In this document: piece after piece, positions 1-13,291 of the stretch | Numbering within the stretch: the first letter of the stretch is position 1 | Layout: each line of letters opens with the position of its first letter | Source: Syngnathus acus | Taxonomy: Eukaryota > Chordata > Actinopteri > Syngnathiformes > Syngnathidae | Direction: 5' to 3' | NCBI RefSeq assembly: GCF_901709675.1 | Contig: NC_051089.1 | Span: 3,014,476 to 3,078,475, forward strand | Length of the DNA stretch: 64,000 nt | Translations under genes and position numbers: made by a program | Notes under the pieces: generated by a model | Database searches by the model: none | The model's input: only the letters and a program-made list of their open reading frames with translations | What the model was told of the DNA's origin: nothing

Positions 1-3000
1 TAAACGCCTCGTTCGGTGTCAGGTGCTTCGCTGGGAGTTGCTCCGGTTCAGCCGTTTTCCATCTGTGACCTCATTTCGCCTTCTCAAAATAGCTCAACGT
101 GTGCGTCGCGAGGTCGGCGGGTGACATTTACAGCCCCCCCCCCACATTTTTTTTTTTCCTGGCGGTCTCATGAAAGCCGGGCGGACCCATTCTGCATCAA
201 ACGTTGAGAGGCGGCATGATGCTCGGCCTCTCTGGAGTTGGAAGTGTGAAGTGGACGAGGGAGTCCACCGGACAGACCGGCACTGTGTCTTTGTGTTCAA
301 TGTCCCACTTTCCAAAAAGAGATGGGGGTACTTTACATTTTCTCCCCCTCATTCCCCGGGTGTGCTCTGCTTTGCTAATGATGATTTGTGGTGGTAGCAT
401 TAGAACTTAGCACAAAGGCTATAACTCAGCCTAAGTGCTCCCACTCTGACTCCCTGCAATGAGCAATAGGGGCTAAATTCGAATTTAAAATGGAGTCCAC
501 TCCAAAGTCAGTTGCTAACTCACGAGCAGGGTGACACGGGGGGAAAAAGATGTACCTGATTTCCGTAGCGGGACGAACCCATGGGAATTTACTGTGAAGA
601 CGGATAAACAGACCGAAAAGTCACATCAACTCTTCAAGAGAAGGCTAACGTAGAAACAATTGAACTGATTCCTGCGGCAAGACCCCCACCCCTATGTAAT
701 TTGTAGACTGAGATCCGGGTCGATATCCATTTAGTCGTCGTTGTGCCGCCAATTTAAGAAATAAATGCCTCCCTCATAGATCGCTTGGTAACCCCCACAG
801 GAAAAAAACAAACAATCCAAAAAGTGGAAATGGCAGATGTTTTGAACTCAGGTTTTGTCCCCATATCCAAAGCCTTAATTCTAATCTTGGAATCATTTTG
901 AAAGTTCGTTTAACTCTTGGGCCTCTTTCATCCCGCTGCAATTGAGTAAATTAATGGCAGCGATGGTTGTTATTTTCTCAGTGAATCCTTAAACTAGAAG
1001 TGTACTGTACATTGGAAGTAGTTGAATTAGGATTATTCAGACCTTGAGCGAGGTCTGCACTCTTCTGCCATTGGTGCTTAAATTGGGACTTAATGATTTT
1101 ATAACCTAATTCAACAGTGCCATTGAAAAGCAAAAGACGTTGAGAGAACAATAAAGCACATTTTCTGCTGGCCTTGGGTGAACGCTTACTGCCAGCGGGA
1201 CCTTGACTCCTTTGTCAAGTGTTTTGTCTGTGCTAAATAAAACACACACAAACACACGCGCTCCTTCCGTGTGTGTCGCCATGGTAACATTCCGAGCTGA
1301 TCTCCATCAGCGTGGATCAAAGTCATTTTTGAAACTCGGCTCAAATTGCTTTCGCTTCTCTCGACGCGGTAATGCTGACATTGCTGTCAAGTAGCCTGCT
1401 TTCAATACGCTTTAGTAGGATTTCAGACAAAAATAGAACATTGGAACATTTTCATTGGGGGGAGGAAAAAAAAAAGCCTTTCAGAGAATGTTCTCAAAAT
1501 ATTCCAACCATTGATTTTTAATGCGCAAATGGATTTTGCTTTTTAATTGGCTTTTATTCGCCCATACTTTTTTCAACTTGTTTTTTAAAAAGAAGAAATT
1601 AGTCTCAATAAACAGAATGCTTCAGTGTGTGTTTTTGTGTACCAGTGTTAATGGAAAAGAACTATAATTTCCGAGCTTTTTTCATTTTTACACCATTATG
1701 TAAGACTATTAGGGAAAATTGAGTGTCCCTTGCAGTAGAAAACATTTTCTTTCCATCCACATGACACTACCATGATATACGATGATGTATAATTTGATGT
1801 GCCGAGACATATGTACTCTAAGTACCCGGACCCTTCAAGGCCCCTCTGAGAGCCACAAAAGCGTAATGAGGAAGATGTAATTAATTTTGAATGTTAAATG
1901 GGTTAGTCAAAGAGGGAGCCATTATCTTTTCCCGCGGAGTATCTCTGACAGGAAAATTTACAAAAATGAAAGAATATATGAGATAATTGCTCTCCTGTGT
2001 GTTTATACGCTTGCTTCAGCGAGGATTGCTCCCCTCCAATGCTATCCGAGACCCCCAGAGTACTGCAAATGCTACACAGAGAGAGACACACAATCCTCAC
2101 TGGGGATTGAGTTTGTAATTAAAGAAACCATTGTGAACATAAGCGCCGAAAAGACATTCTCAGCACCTCCAGTCCTGTAGGTGGAGGTAATGAGCATCGC
2201 AAACTTTTCAAGCGGAGATGCACAATGCTAACTTTGATCAGAAACACTAGCTAACGAGCCGGTCGACCTAATAACCGTTTGACGAATGTACACGCTAACT
2301 CACCAACTTACCATTATTTCTATTATTTTAGCATGTTTTTGACTTTTATGTTTTTATAAGCTAAATTTTGCTGCATCTGAAACTATAATAATAATAATAC
2401 TTGGCTATTTTATTGGCTGCTTGCAAACACCACTTTGTTACGGTTGTGGTTGTTTTTGTGCCCTATAAACATTGATGGGTTGAGTATGTCAAAAAGAAGT
2501 AATGCAAATCTTTGTAGACAGTGAATGGCTCATTAAATCTCTTTGCCGGCACTGGGATAGCATCATTCATGGTAGTTTCACGTCTTTACGGAGGAAGCGA
2601 ATATATTTTGAAGACTTCTGTTAATGTTATTGGTAAGCGTTAGCAGTTAGCAGCAAGTTAGCAGGCTGTTACACCCCAAATAAGGAAACACTAGAGTAGC
2701 ATGTTTTTTTTTCTTCCCACTTTGCATAACGTCCTTGCTAAATGCCATTCCAAGCCCTCTTTCATCTCCCATTAAATGCAAAGATATCTGATGCCATGAG
2801 ATGAGGGTGTCAATCACGCTCCTCTTTGGCATGTAATCTTTTCTGACACAGAATCATCCGCTGGGGTCTAAGTCCCATGACCTCTGTGGCTTTTTAATCA
2901 AGATGCCATATTGTCATGCGTGAACAAGAAGAATCAACATGATGACTGCTTGGGATAAAACGCTATTTATAAGCAAATGTCACTGCTAAAACAATCAGAA

Positions 3001-6000
3001 AACTTCTACACAACTTGACATAATTTAGATATTCATGACCATGAGTGTACCATGACGATAGGCATGGAGATCAATTTTTAATTTTATTACCTCACAAACT
3101 AAATTACTGGACTGACTCACCAATCAACCAACCATCTACCTAACAGAAACCTGAAAAAAACATAACCCACAACTAACCAACCACTGTACCAATCTAATGG
3201 ACTACCTAATCCACAAAATTACCCAAATATCTATCTACCTACAAATCTAAATGTCAATCCAAAATTAATGAATGGATTTTTGTCTTTTCTTCAAACACAA
3301 AGCATGTGTGTAGCCACTCTCCAAAATTCAATTTTTTCTCTTAATCCCAACACGCTTAGCTTTTGTGCAGCCTGAGAGTTTGTGTTTCAACAATGCTCAA
3401 CACACACTCAAGGGATGAGCCAAGGTCTGGAGGCGCTGTCTGTCCCGTGACCTGGATTTAATGCTTGTTGCTTTTAGGAGCCGCCGGTGCAAATGACACC
3501 CTGGTGCAGAAGAGGACGACGGTAACTCAAACGGACTCGGATGACCGACACTAATGTCAACGTGGTTCTTCTGCAGATGTTGCCTATTATTCACCCAATA
3601 CAGTTCACCCCTCCTCCAATGCTGTAATAATCCTAATACCAATTAAACATCCCATCTTAAATCTTACATCCAATTATTTGAAAGCGTTGTCTGACCCACG
3701 TAAGGTATCGATGCGAGCCGTGGTTGTGTTTGACGTTGCCGGTTAACAGAACGCACCAATCCACAAGAATCGTGCAAATATGTGCCTAATGTACACATAG
3801 CATTAACACAAATCAGCAAATCCATAAGGTGAATAAATATCCACGTTGATAATGAGTCAAGGAGCTGAGATAAGATAAATGGGGAAAATCCAATGGCAAT
3901 TACTTAAAGGTCACATCAAGAACATAAACCGTAATTTGAAATGATTCTGAAAAACGTTAAGAAGAGTCTTATGAACTGCCTGTCAATCAAACTCCAGTGT
4001 GTTAAAATGGGGTTACCAGAAATGCACTAGCGTTAGCGTACTCACAGAAAACAGCAGATTCGGATGTTTCGGGAGTACTCGTTCACTTACCGGAATTATC
4101 CAACTCAATGGAATTACTGCAGCCTCAAATGATTCAGTCTCCTGACAGAAATGAGCAGGCTCGGTCGATTCACCTTAATCGGCTTATTTCGTGACTTTAG
4201 TTGCGGGATTTACAGGAAAGATCTGTTGAATCTTAAATAAATGTATTTTATACCGAGGTATCATTTCACTGACTTTTGAGAAATTACAAAAAACGCCACA
4301 GACAATTGTACTGACTGGCGACACAAGAGATTCATGTGAACCGAATCACTTCAGAAAGCATCTCTGAGTCACACAAGTCCATAAAAATCAATCTACTCTG
4401 TCACTACTCGAATCCATTTAACTCAGTCATGATGGTCATTTTGTGGAAACGCTGTGGGAAGGCAAGACTGCACTGGCAAACAGTCGAGATTCTATCAGGC
4501 ACCCGTGGAGACTTTGAGCATATCTTTTTTTTATCTCCCAAATGTGTCATTTAAAAAAAGAGTCTTTACTCATGATGGCGAGCACTTGTGAAAGCTGCTA
4601 AAAATAAAACAGCGAGAAGATGAAAAGGCTGAGGGAGCACGAGAGCTTGGATTTAAGTGTGCGCTGTCTAAATATTTGCTCGGGAGGAAATCATAGATGT
4701 GCGACAGGACACATTGATACAATCACTAACATAAATTGCGTTAGGGTTAGCCTTGGTGGCTATCAGCTCCACATTTATTGCAATATTCCAAGCGGTGAAT
4801 GTCAGGCGAGTCCCAAAAGATTCATCGTTTGAGTCTCAAAGGCTCCGCTCGGCCTTGAAATGATTTCCGCCTCATTTCTTCCAAGCGTATACTTCCATAT
4901 CCGAACTTAAATCTTGCCGTGATTATCGATTCCAACCTCGATTTCAAAGGCCACTTTGAACCTGCGACTAAGCCTGTTTATTACCATTCAATGAACTTTA
5001 GGATTTAGTCCAAACATGACAGCAAACCAGGCTGATGTATTTTCAATAGATTGATCCGGTGTTTGCTAACCTTTATTAACCCAAAGCACATATTTGACAG
5101 ACACTACCAAACACAAATGTCACAAAAAGCAGTTTCAGTAAGAAATGGTATTTCAACAATCCTCCTCACCATGCTGTTCATATTTTAACACCAAGAGATC
5201 ATATTGAGGCTCATCCTGAATTTTCACCAGGAAGCCCCGGTATCACTCACTTGAGGCGAGTAGGTTATATGTTTGCTGCTGGCAGGATTAAGACGCCAGT
5301 GGGTTTACAAATATGGCGGAAATGGAAGAGGGAGCTGGAGCAGCTCGTGTGATTAGTTCTGGTGAGACCTCAGTCATTTCTTCATGGCAGGGGTGGGGTG
5401 GGTTGGACGTACAAGGGTTAAGCCGGGCGGGACTTAGCAATGATTATTTACAGCTTTACCCAGAATGTAGGGTTTGAATGTGTGTGTATATCTTTTGAGG
5501 CTCTTACTCACTTTTCTACAGTCTCTGACAATGGGCCATAGCACAGTCACATCAATCAGTATGCATCAATGATCGCAGCTCTGACCTCTTCAGTATCTTA
5601 TCTTCATCTCTTAAGATAATCCATATAAGGTCTTTCAACGCAAACACCCACACACACTGATGCACACGAATGCACCTACTTTGGTGTCGGCGGTGTGCAG
5701 GTCTAGGCACATGGCGTAATGACTTTTAAAAGGGTTTTCTTATCAGCGTCTACGTCTGCATGCTGAAGATCACGCTCACCTTAGCTGCCTTCTTTCTCTG
5801 GTGCAGGGCCGTGCTCAGACTGACTGAATTAATGTTGATACCTCGCTACTCACGACCATGAAACGCATCAGGAATGGAGTATAAGTGGGGCTGGGATGGT
5901 GGGCGGAATGCAGTTATTTATGAGGTGATGTATGTATGAAAGTGCTGCACGACCTACACATTTTTACGACCGAGTAAAACTCATTTAGTTTACAGTACAA

Positions 6001-6385
6001 AATAACGAAAAAATAATTTGAAAAAACCCCCAAAATAATTATATAATTTTATAAGAGAAATAATTTAATTTATAATATCATTATATATATAAATTCAAAT
6101 TTTATATGAAAAAGATAGAAATATAAAAATAAAACAAAAATGTATCTCCTGTCTCAGTTGCACTACAAGTCTTTGTAGTAAGAATTATTAGGCAACACAA
6201 CACTCAATGTTCCGGCACTGAATGTTGTGGCTGAGGTCTTGCTACAGCGACAGAATCACAGATGACAAGATTAGTGCCAAATGTGCCAAATCTCCATGTA
6301 ATCCATTTACTGGACATATTTTTCAATAGAAATGGTGCATTATGGATTCATGATATGTGGAGGGGCATTTTCAAGGTAGTCCTAC
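1..6385. other. itfg1 intron 10 (or later itfg1 sequence), no exon recognised
   Basis: The remaining third to half of ITFG1 should lie downstream of 6386 on the minus strand, but I recognise none of its conserved peptides here, so this is probably a long intron. It is ordinary AT-rich fish sequence with one CAACC/CTACC-type low-complexity patch near 3110-3245 and an AT-rich stretch near 6000-6150. Confidence 0.55.
3110..3245. repeat. degenerate pyrimidine-A low-complexity patch
   Basis: Irregular repeats of CCAACC, CTACCT and CTAACC words run on the plus strand with almost no G. It looks like a decayed simple repeat. Confidence 0.5.
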
Positions 6386-6537
6386 CTGCCGCTGGTGTTG
6401 CGGAGGACCACCAGGGCGTCAGGGAAGCCGTCCAAGTTGTAGTCCCCTAGGTGCAAGGACATAGGCTGGTTGGGCTTTCCTGGCACAAAACTCCATACCG
6501 TCCCCCTCTGTTGGAAATCGGATAGGACGGGGACCCA
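6386..6537 (-). CDS. itfg1: itfg1 exon 10 (residues 285-334)
   Basis: The exon encodes WVPVLSDFQQRGTVWSFVP and LHLGDYNLDGFPDALVVLRN, matching ITFG1 WVPVLQDF and HIGDYNMDGYPDALVILKN. The acceptor is TTCCAG|TGGGTC and the donor GGCAG|GTAGGA. It is the last itfg1 exon found in the window and ends in phase 2. Confidence 0.95.
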
Positions 6538-7452
6538 CTGGAAAGGACACGAATAATACATTACGCAATGTGACAATAATATATAAATCAATAAATAAGA
6601 ATAAGACTTCTTGATGCAGAAAAGTTTGATAATCAGGAGACCTGCTTGAGGCTTATTTGGGTAAATTCCTTAAGAAATATAAACGTGAATTGGCCCCAAA
6701 AAGTTTGAAACGGTAAATTTTCTGTGTAATTTCAGTCCAAGGAATTTGGAATTTTTCTTTTTGCTGCTCCAGTTCTGCATTGTGACTGATGGCATTAGTG
6801 GGAACAGTAAAAGTAACGGCGTAAACGTCCCTTTATAACAACCTCTGCGGTACCATTACCACCTCTCGCTTCCTATGATTTCCGTTTCGCCGAGCAGAAG
6901 GGGAGCTGTCACCTCTCTGCTTTGGGCTGATGGAAATTAAAAATGTACATGAGGCCGTTTCACACAGCGGAAGAAGATTTCACGTTAATGACGTTCAACG
7001 AGTGACGAGCTCCCCCTCTGTCGTGGCGAAGGTTACAATTAGTGGCTGATGGATCGAATTGCACGCAAAGGGCCAGGACGCATGCTGGCGAGGGGAAAAG
7101 GAGACTCTAATTATCCCTTGTTATCACCATGACACCACTGCAAGAGCACACTTATATCCCCGACATTGTTCCGTGCAGGCTCGATTTCAATCATCGATTA
7201 ATTTGTCGATTGTTTCTTTGACTAATTGTTGACTCAGAAGAAAACAGTTGATTTCCATCTTTTTATTATAAAACGGGAAATTATTTTTGAATTGACCTTT
7301 TATGGGAGTCCAGAACAATGGCACAATTATTGAATGCGCTGATTGGCAATAAATCAAACACTCAACGTTGAGCTTTGTCTCAGTGGTCTAGATTTAGCAC
7401 GGATTTAATGAGATTCAAAGTGACAGTGAAAGATCAATTTAGAACCTGCCAA

Positions 7453-7491
<39 letters not shown>

Positions 7492-10400
7492 TGGCCTAGC
7501 AGGGAGTAAAGCCAGATGCTAGTGGGTATAAAGTATTCATGAATGTTAAATAGAGAGCAGGTGCGACGGGAACCACCGCAGCGACGCTCACCTAAAGTGC
7601 AGCTAATAACGCTAACTAGCAGCAGAATGTCTGCGGAACGCAGATGAGCTTAACTGCTGATAAAATCAGCTATAAAGATGTAAATCCTACCGATGTCATC
7701 GGCTATTCCCCCTTAAAAGATGAAAGGGTGGAAAATCAGATTCATTAAACGAGGCGTCGACCTAATGAAGACATTTTGAGTTTACCTTTGAGCGACTTTA
7801 AGTGTCTTTGATATCAACTCAATCAAGGCTGCTTCTATTCATGTACGAGGACTCGAAAGCTCTAATCGGGGTAGGATGAGGGATAAAGGTGAGATTTATG
7901 TTAGAGTTTACAATTTCAGCTGGGGTCATTTGATAGATTTATGTTGATACGGCTGTGGATACTTACGTAAGTATAGGCTTCTATAGAAAAGCACAATACA
8001 AATCCATTACATTATTTTATGATTAGAATTAGTTTGAAAGAAAACCAAGAAGTTACCTGGCTCGTTTTTCTGGGAAGACTTTTGAAAAGTTTGGAAATGA
8101 AATTCCCCGGCTCACCCATTAAACAATCTTCCACTGATGGCTTGCAAAGCACTTTAAGACAGCAGCGAAAAGCTTAGCCGTGTTTAGTACTGCTGCTCTG
8201 GAGAGCTTGAAATGCTCACGATGACAATGCCTGGCAGAAAGCACACAATGTTAGCCAGTCCACCTGGGCACACTTATAGCCAGATGGGGGAAGAATCAAG
8301 TCGACTTTGAGGCTACAAGTTAAAAGTTTGTGTTAGAGGCTTTGTAAAAAGTTTGGAGTGGTATCAACCAGCCTCTTTAAAAGTCGCAGTTTAAGGTTGT
8401 TGAATGTGAATGCAAAAAAAGGTTCGGGATTAATTCAAAACACAGAAAAGAGATGAGTGCCTCGAAGAGAGCCTTGTGGGATGCCACATCGGAAGATCAG
8501 CAAAATGATTCAACTTTTTCTTCAAAGACTTTGGGATAGCTGGCTAAGTTCAGAATAAACCTGTGAGGTAGTTGGTGATATGAATCACTATGCTACTGCT
8601 TGAAGCAATTACATTATTGTCACCGATTCATAGCTCCCTGGATAATAGCGAGATTGCGGGTAAGATCATTCTGTATTGTATTGCTTGAACACAAAAGGCG
8701 GACAAAAATGGCATGAACTGAGTTGGAAAAATATTGCACAGTAAAAAAAAAAAAGATCTCTTTGGTCTTTGTGTGCTTCATGGCTTATCTGTATTGTGCG
8801 GCTATCCAATTAGCGTGGTGTCACCCGACACGCAGTGGATGGAAAATGAATCAAAACTGACAGCAGACCGTGACGCGGTTATTTCTTGGCGTTCACATAG
8901 CAGTTATGTTGAGTTCTTACGGATGAAGTTAGGTCCATGAAAACTGCAAAAAGAAGTGGCTGGAGGCTAGCTCAAATGTCACGATATGAACATGGGAGTG
9001 TTCAGATCCAAACGACCTAGTTAAGGCATTTGATGGTATTTGCACCGGTGAAGTAATCCCAGGACGTAAACGCTACGGTTTTTCAAACTAGGGTTCGCAT
9101 GCCGTAATTTAGGTGGCAGCACAATTATTGGCAATTGTAGATTTCATTTTAAGCTGTAAAGGCAAACTGGGTAAGATATTTGCTAACGACTGACCACGAT
9201 TGTCACTTGTTTTTCAAATTATTATGAAAATCACCAAAATCTGAAAATGTCAAAGCAAACCCACAAACAGGCAGACAGACTCCCGTCGACTTACTGTCGC
9301 TTCATTGGGCCAATAAATTAAAAGGAGCGCCAGAGTTTCAGGGTTAACGCCGGGGAGCCGCCGTACGATCGACAGAAAACAAGGCAATTGAATTACTTTT
9401 AAAAGGCGCCGTGTGACCGAGTAATGGCTTTTTATGATGCCGCAGCCATAACGACGAGGAAAATGTTTATCGCATTAGGAGCGCCTCAATGAGAAAAAGG
9501 CTTTGTTGATAGCACAGCATTTTGTTCTAAGTGACAATTTAGATCATGTTAAGAGACGGCTTCCTATTCAGGCGTTGCATTTCAAGGCTGATGTTAATAT
9601 GTTGGGAAATGATGTAGATTGAAGACAAGGGCAAAAACACTTGAGAGAATAAATATTAAAAAAAAAAATTCTTGAATCCATATTTTCACTTTAGATGGGT
9701 TGGCCTTGATAAGTCCTTGGAGTTTGATTGCGCAACACAAAACAAGTCTTTTGAATCACTGTCTTGTAAACAATATCTAATCAAAGCCGGCAAGACTGAG
9801 CTGAAGCCTAAATTGAATATTTGACAAATTTGAGCATAACAAGTCCTAAATCGTAAAATTGAGTCTCCCAACTCTTAACTCTCCCGCATAATGCCGAGTT
9901 GAGTATTTCCGGAGTCATGATAAGGATACTTGGCTGTCCTCAATTCCCTTATTAAAATATAGTGAGATTTATTTGAAATGGGATGAATCGAGAAAAAAAG
10001 GGGGGGGAGTGAATCCCCCAAATGCAGGAAGAGAAATGCAAATGAGGTGGTAAGTGGTTGAAATGCAAATCGCGGGTAACGTTCAAGGCAAGCCCAAGAG
10101 CCGATGCTTGACTTTGAGTATGTCATTGATCTCTCACCGCTTCAGAAGTGTCTTTTTTTCAGCACATTCATCTAGCTAAAATATATATATGTATTTTTTA
10201 ACATTTATTCAACTGTTTTAAATTTGTTGTAAACTTTTTACATTTGCTTGTGATGACAGACGTGTCCCAAAGTTGGTACTAGAAGTGCGATACTGTACTG
10301 TACAGCTTTTGGGAACTGGGTTACGCAATAAGGGCCTTCCATGTTTCTGTTATTTCTGGTGCATAGAAGAAGTTTTGTGCCATCTGTGAAAGCTTTACTG

Positions 10401-13227
10401 AAACGTTCATTGCAGATGTTTTTAAATGTATTCCCGTTTAATCAAGGGATAAACATTCAGGTTCCGCTTTTTGCTATGTGTTCACACACCAACGTACTTT
10501 GAAGGACACTGCTGATTTACGTAAAGTGAGTTAACAATTAAAAAAAATATATATATCAATGATGTCACTGAGTAATCTACATTGACTTAATTACTTTGCC
10601 GTGAATCAACTATAAAAAAGAAATGTGAAATTGTCGCTTACTGAATAATAAGACCTCAGTTTTATTAGTCTGCTACATGATGATTGAGCGATTCTGGTGG
10701 CTCAATTAATTACAATTACTACAATTAATTCGGACAGCTGCTAAAGAAAAGGGATGTCTTTTGAAAATATCGAGGAGTTTAAAGGTCACGTCGTACAAGG
10801 TTGACGGGTGGCCGTGATTTGATTTGTGGGTGTTAATGAGGTCATAGCAGGAGTCAGAGATGGAGTGAGACCATATGTCAGCATCTCATCTCCAAGACCA
10901 CCGACCGGCTAAGCGGGGCGGACTGGGCGTGGCCTTTGGTCCGTCCGGCCAGCTGGCTGTGGTTTTGAGCAGAGGCGGGATCCATGGTGCCGGTGATGGA
11001 TGCGCAACGAGTGGAGCTTTTACGCTAAGGTGATGAGTTTTCAACTTGTCCTGGCCTGGTGGTTCTTTTGTATTCGGAGAGCGGAAGCTAATCGGGTGCT
11101 GTTGTGTAAACTGCGGATGTGAGCCCTGCTCAACTTGCTAATTGACAGTCCTCGGGTCACAATTAGACCTCCTTATGACCGTGCAAGGTTGTGTCGGAAT
11201 AAATATTAAAAGGGCAGAAATAAGTAGAAGCTTCCCTGTTGTTATTTTATTCGAGCCAAGTGAACTTAAGGTCCGCTGGATGTTAAAAAAAAAACAGGGG
11301 GTGGATACCGATTGGTCTTTTGGGACTGAACAAGAGGCATGTAAATACAACACGAACCGGTTTGGACTCTGCGGGGCTTCCTTGACAACCCGAAGGGTAT
11401 CTCAAGTATTGTTTTTCATTTTTTCTTCATTCATGCTCTCATCTTCCTCCCGCTGCTCTCTGATGACATGTTGGATTTCAAGTGGTAATGAAGGAAGCGG
11501 AAATAATTCAATCCCCTCTCCGTCTAGTAACGAACAGCCTCGCAAAACGTCTTAATGTGCCTGTCCTATTTCCTCTTCACCCCTTTTGATGAGCTATGTA
11601 ACACTTTTTAAAGAACATTTTGCAGGCTGCAAAACTCTCAAAATAAGTGCCATGAACTGAAAAGAAATAAAAATTACGGCCAACTATTGGCCTGGAAAGT
11701 TCGTAGCCTTTTCGTTTATTCCGACCAACGACTATGAATGAATTTGTTTACCTCTGTGGATGTTTCATTGCATCTTCCCTCAATTTGTCAACGTGTGTAC
11801 TCTTCTTTTCATCACCGATGATAACACCTGCTCCTCCTCCTCTTCTCGCTCGCTAACCTTTGTGTTATGCTAACCTTGGCCCCCATCATTTCTTTCTTAC
11901 CAGTTTCTTGTAGCTGACACTGAAGTGTGACAAGACGAGAGAAATGCGTCTACAAGGAATACTTGACTGTGCACGTGTGTGCGTGTGTGGGCGGACATGG
12001 CGGATAAGCCGATAACATTTCTATTTTGGATTGGGAAGGGGTGGGGGGAATAAGCAAGTGGAAACTGGTTCTCTGGTGGAAGAAGATGGAATGAAAAGGG
12101 AGTCAGGCGTCCTGCCAACTGGTAGGATGCAAACTGAAAAGACCAAATGTGGGCGCTACTGTGTGTGTGTGTGTGTGTATTATTTAAACATCAGTGCTTC
12201 AAAACCATTCTTGAGTGTAAATCCAGTGGGACCTCTAAAGTTTGCTCTGTTAGAGTCCCAAACAAAAAAAAAACTTTTTAATTTGAGGTCCTGCACATGA
12301 TTTTGATCTGTTTTAGTGTAGTTGTGTTCTGCTGCTTTGGTGCAAAGGGGAGTCATGAAAAATAAAAAAACAAAAGTGTGAGGGTGGACGGCAGTGTGAA
12401 TTTACATGCAAAAGAAGTAACACAGTAAGCAGAGGGCAATGTTTCCACCTGCCGAGATGACAGTTGTGATTCCCGAACATGATCAGCGGTCTCATTCTGC
12501 AGCTTTTAAGCATGCACGGGAACGTTTTCAAAGTGCTCACTAGGGATGTTATTTTTTCTTGAGGGAAAGTCTAGATTAAAAAGTCCCCCTGCACCCGCAA
12601 AAAAAAGAAAGGTTTTTCATTTCTCCTCGCCTGAATTCTCAGCTACGTTTATTTTTTGTGACAAATGACACCCGCGTCTGCTGTAAATCATTTTCTTACA
12701 TAACCGACTTGCGGTGTTCGAAAAATATCCAAGAAAAAAACACGTTGCCTGCAGTGAAGGCAAAAATGAATTGGTAGAATTACTGTTGCTGAACTGGCCT
12801 AAATTAATAAATAAATTAACCTAAAATAACTTATAATTATACATTTTAATTGTATTGCTGATAATATTTTGCTTTTTTCTCAAGTTGTTTTTTTTCATTT
12901 ATTGGAATCTGTTGTATGATTTACTTTTTGCAGTTGTGTAGTTGTAGTTACACATTTGCTTTTAAAAAAGAAGACACGTTACTAATCCAGTTTTCTGATG
13001 TGGTTTCTCAAAATAATAAAATAAGAATAAAAACAACAACTAAGCATTTAATCCATAAACAATGTGGGACAGGTGCCCCTACAAAAAACTGCAACTAGGT
13101 GATTTTGAGAATGCCAAAAAGCGTGTTTGCGAATTTCTGGTGGACAAAAAAAACTGCAGTGGAAGAAACCAAAATAGAAAATTGAGAGAGCAGTGATTTG
13201 TCAAATACAGTAAAGTCGTTTCAGTTA

Positions 13228-13291
<64 letters not shown>

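Noticed and set aside
11142-11555. 137-codon open frame in itfg1 intron 9
   Set aside because: No domain or homology seen; the text is low in structure and the frame lies in ordinary intron sequence.
13225-13288. Long Cys-Val and His-Thr repeat peptides
   Set aside because: They are translations of the (TG)30 microsatellite.
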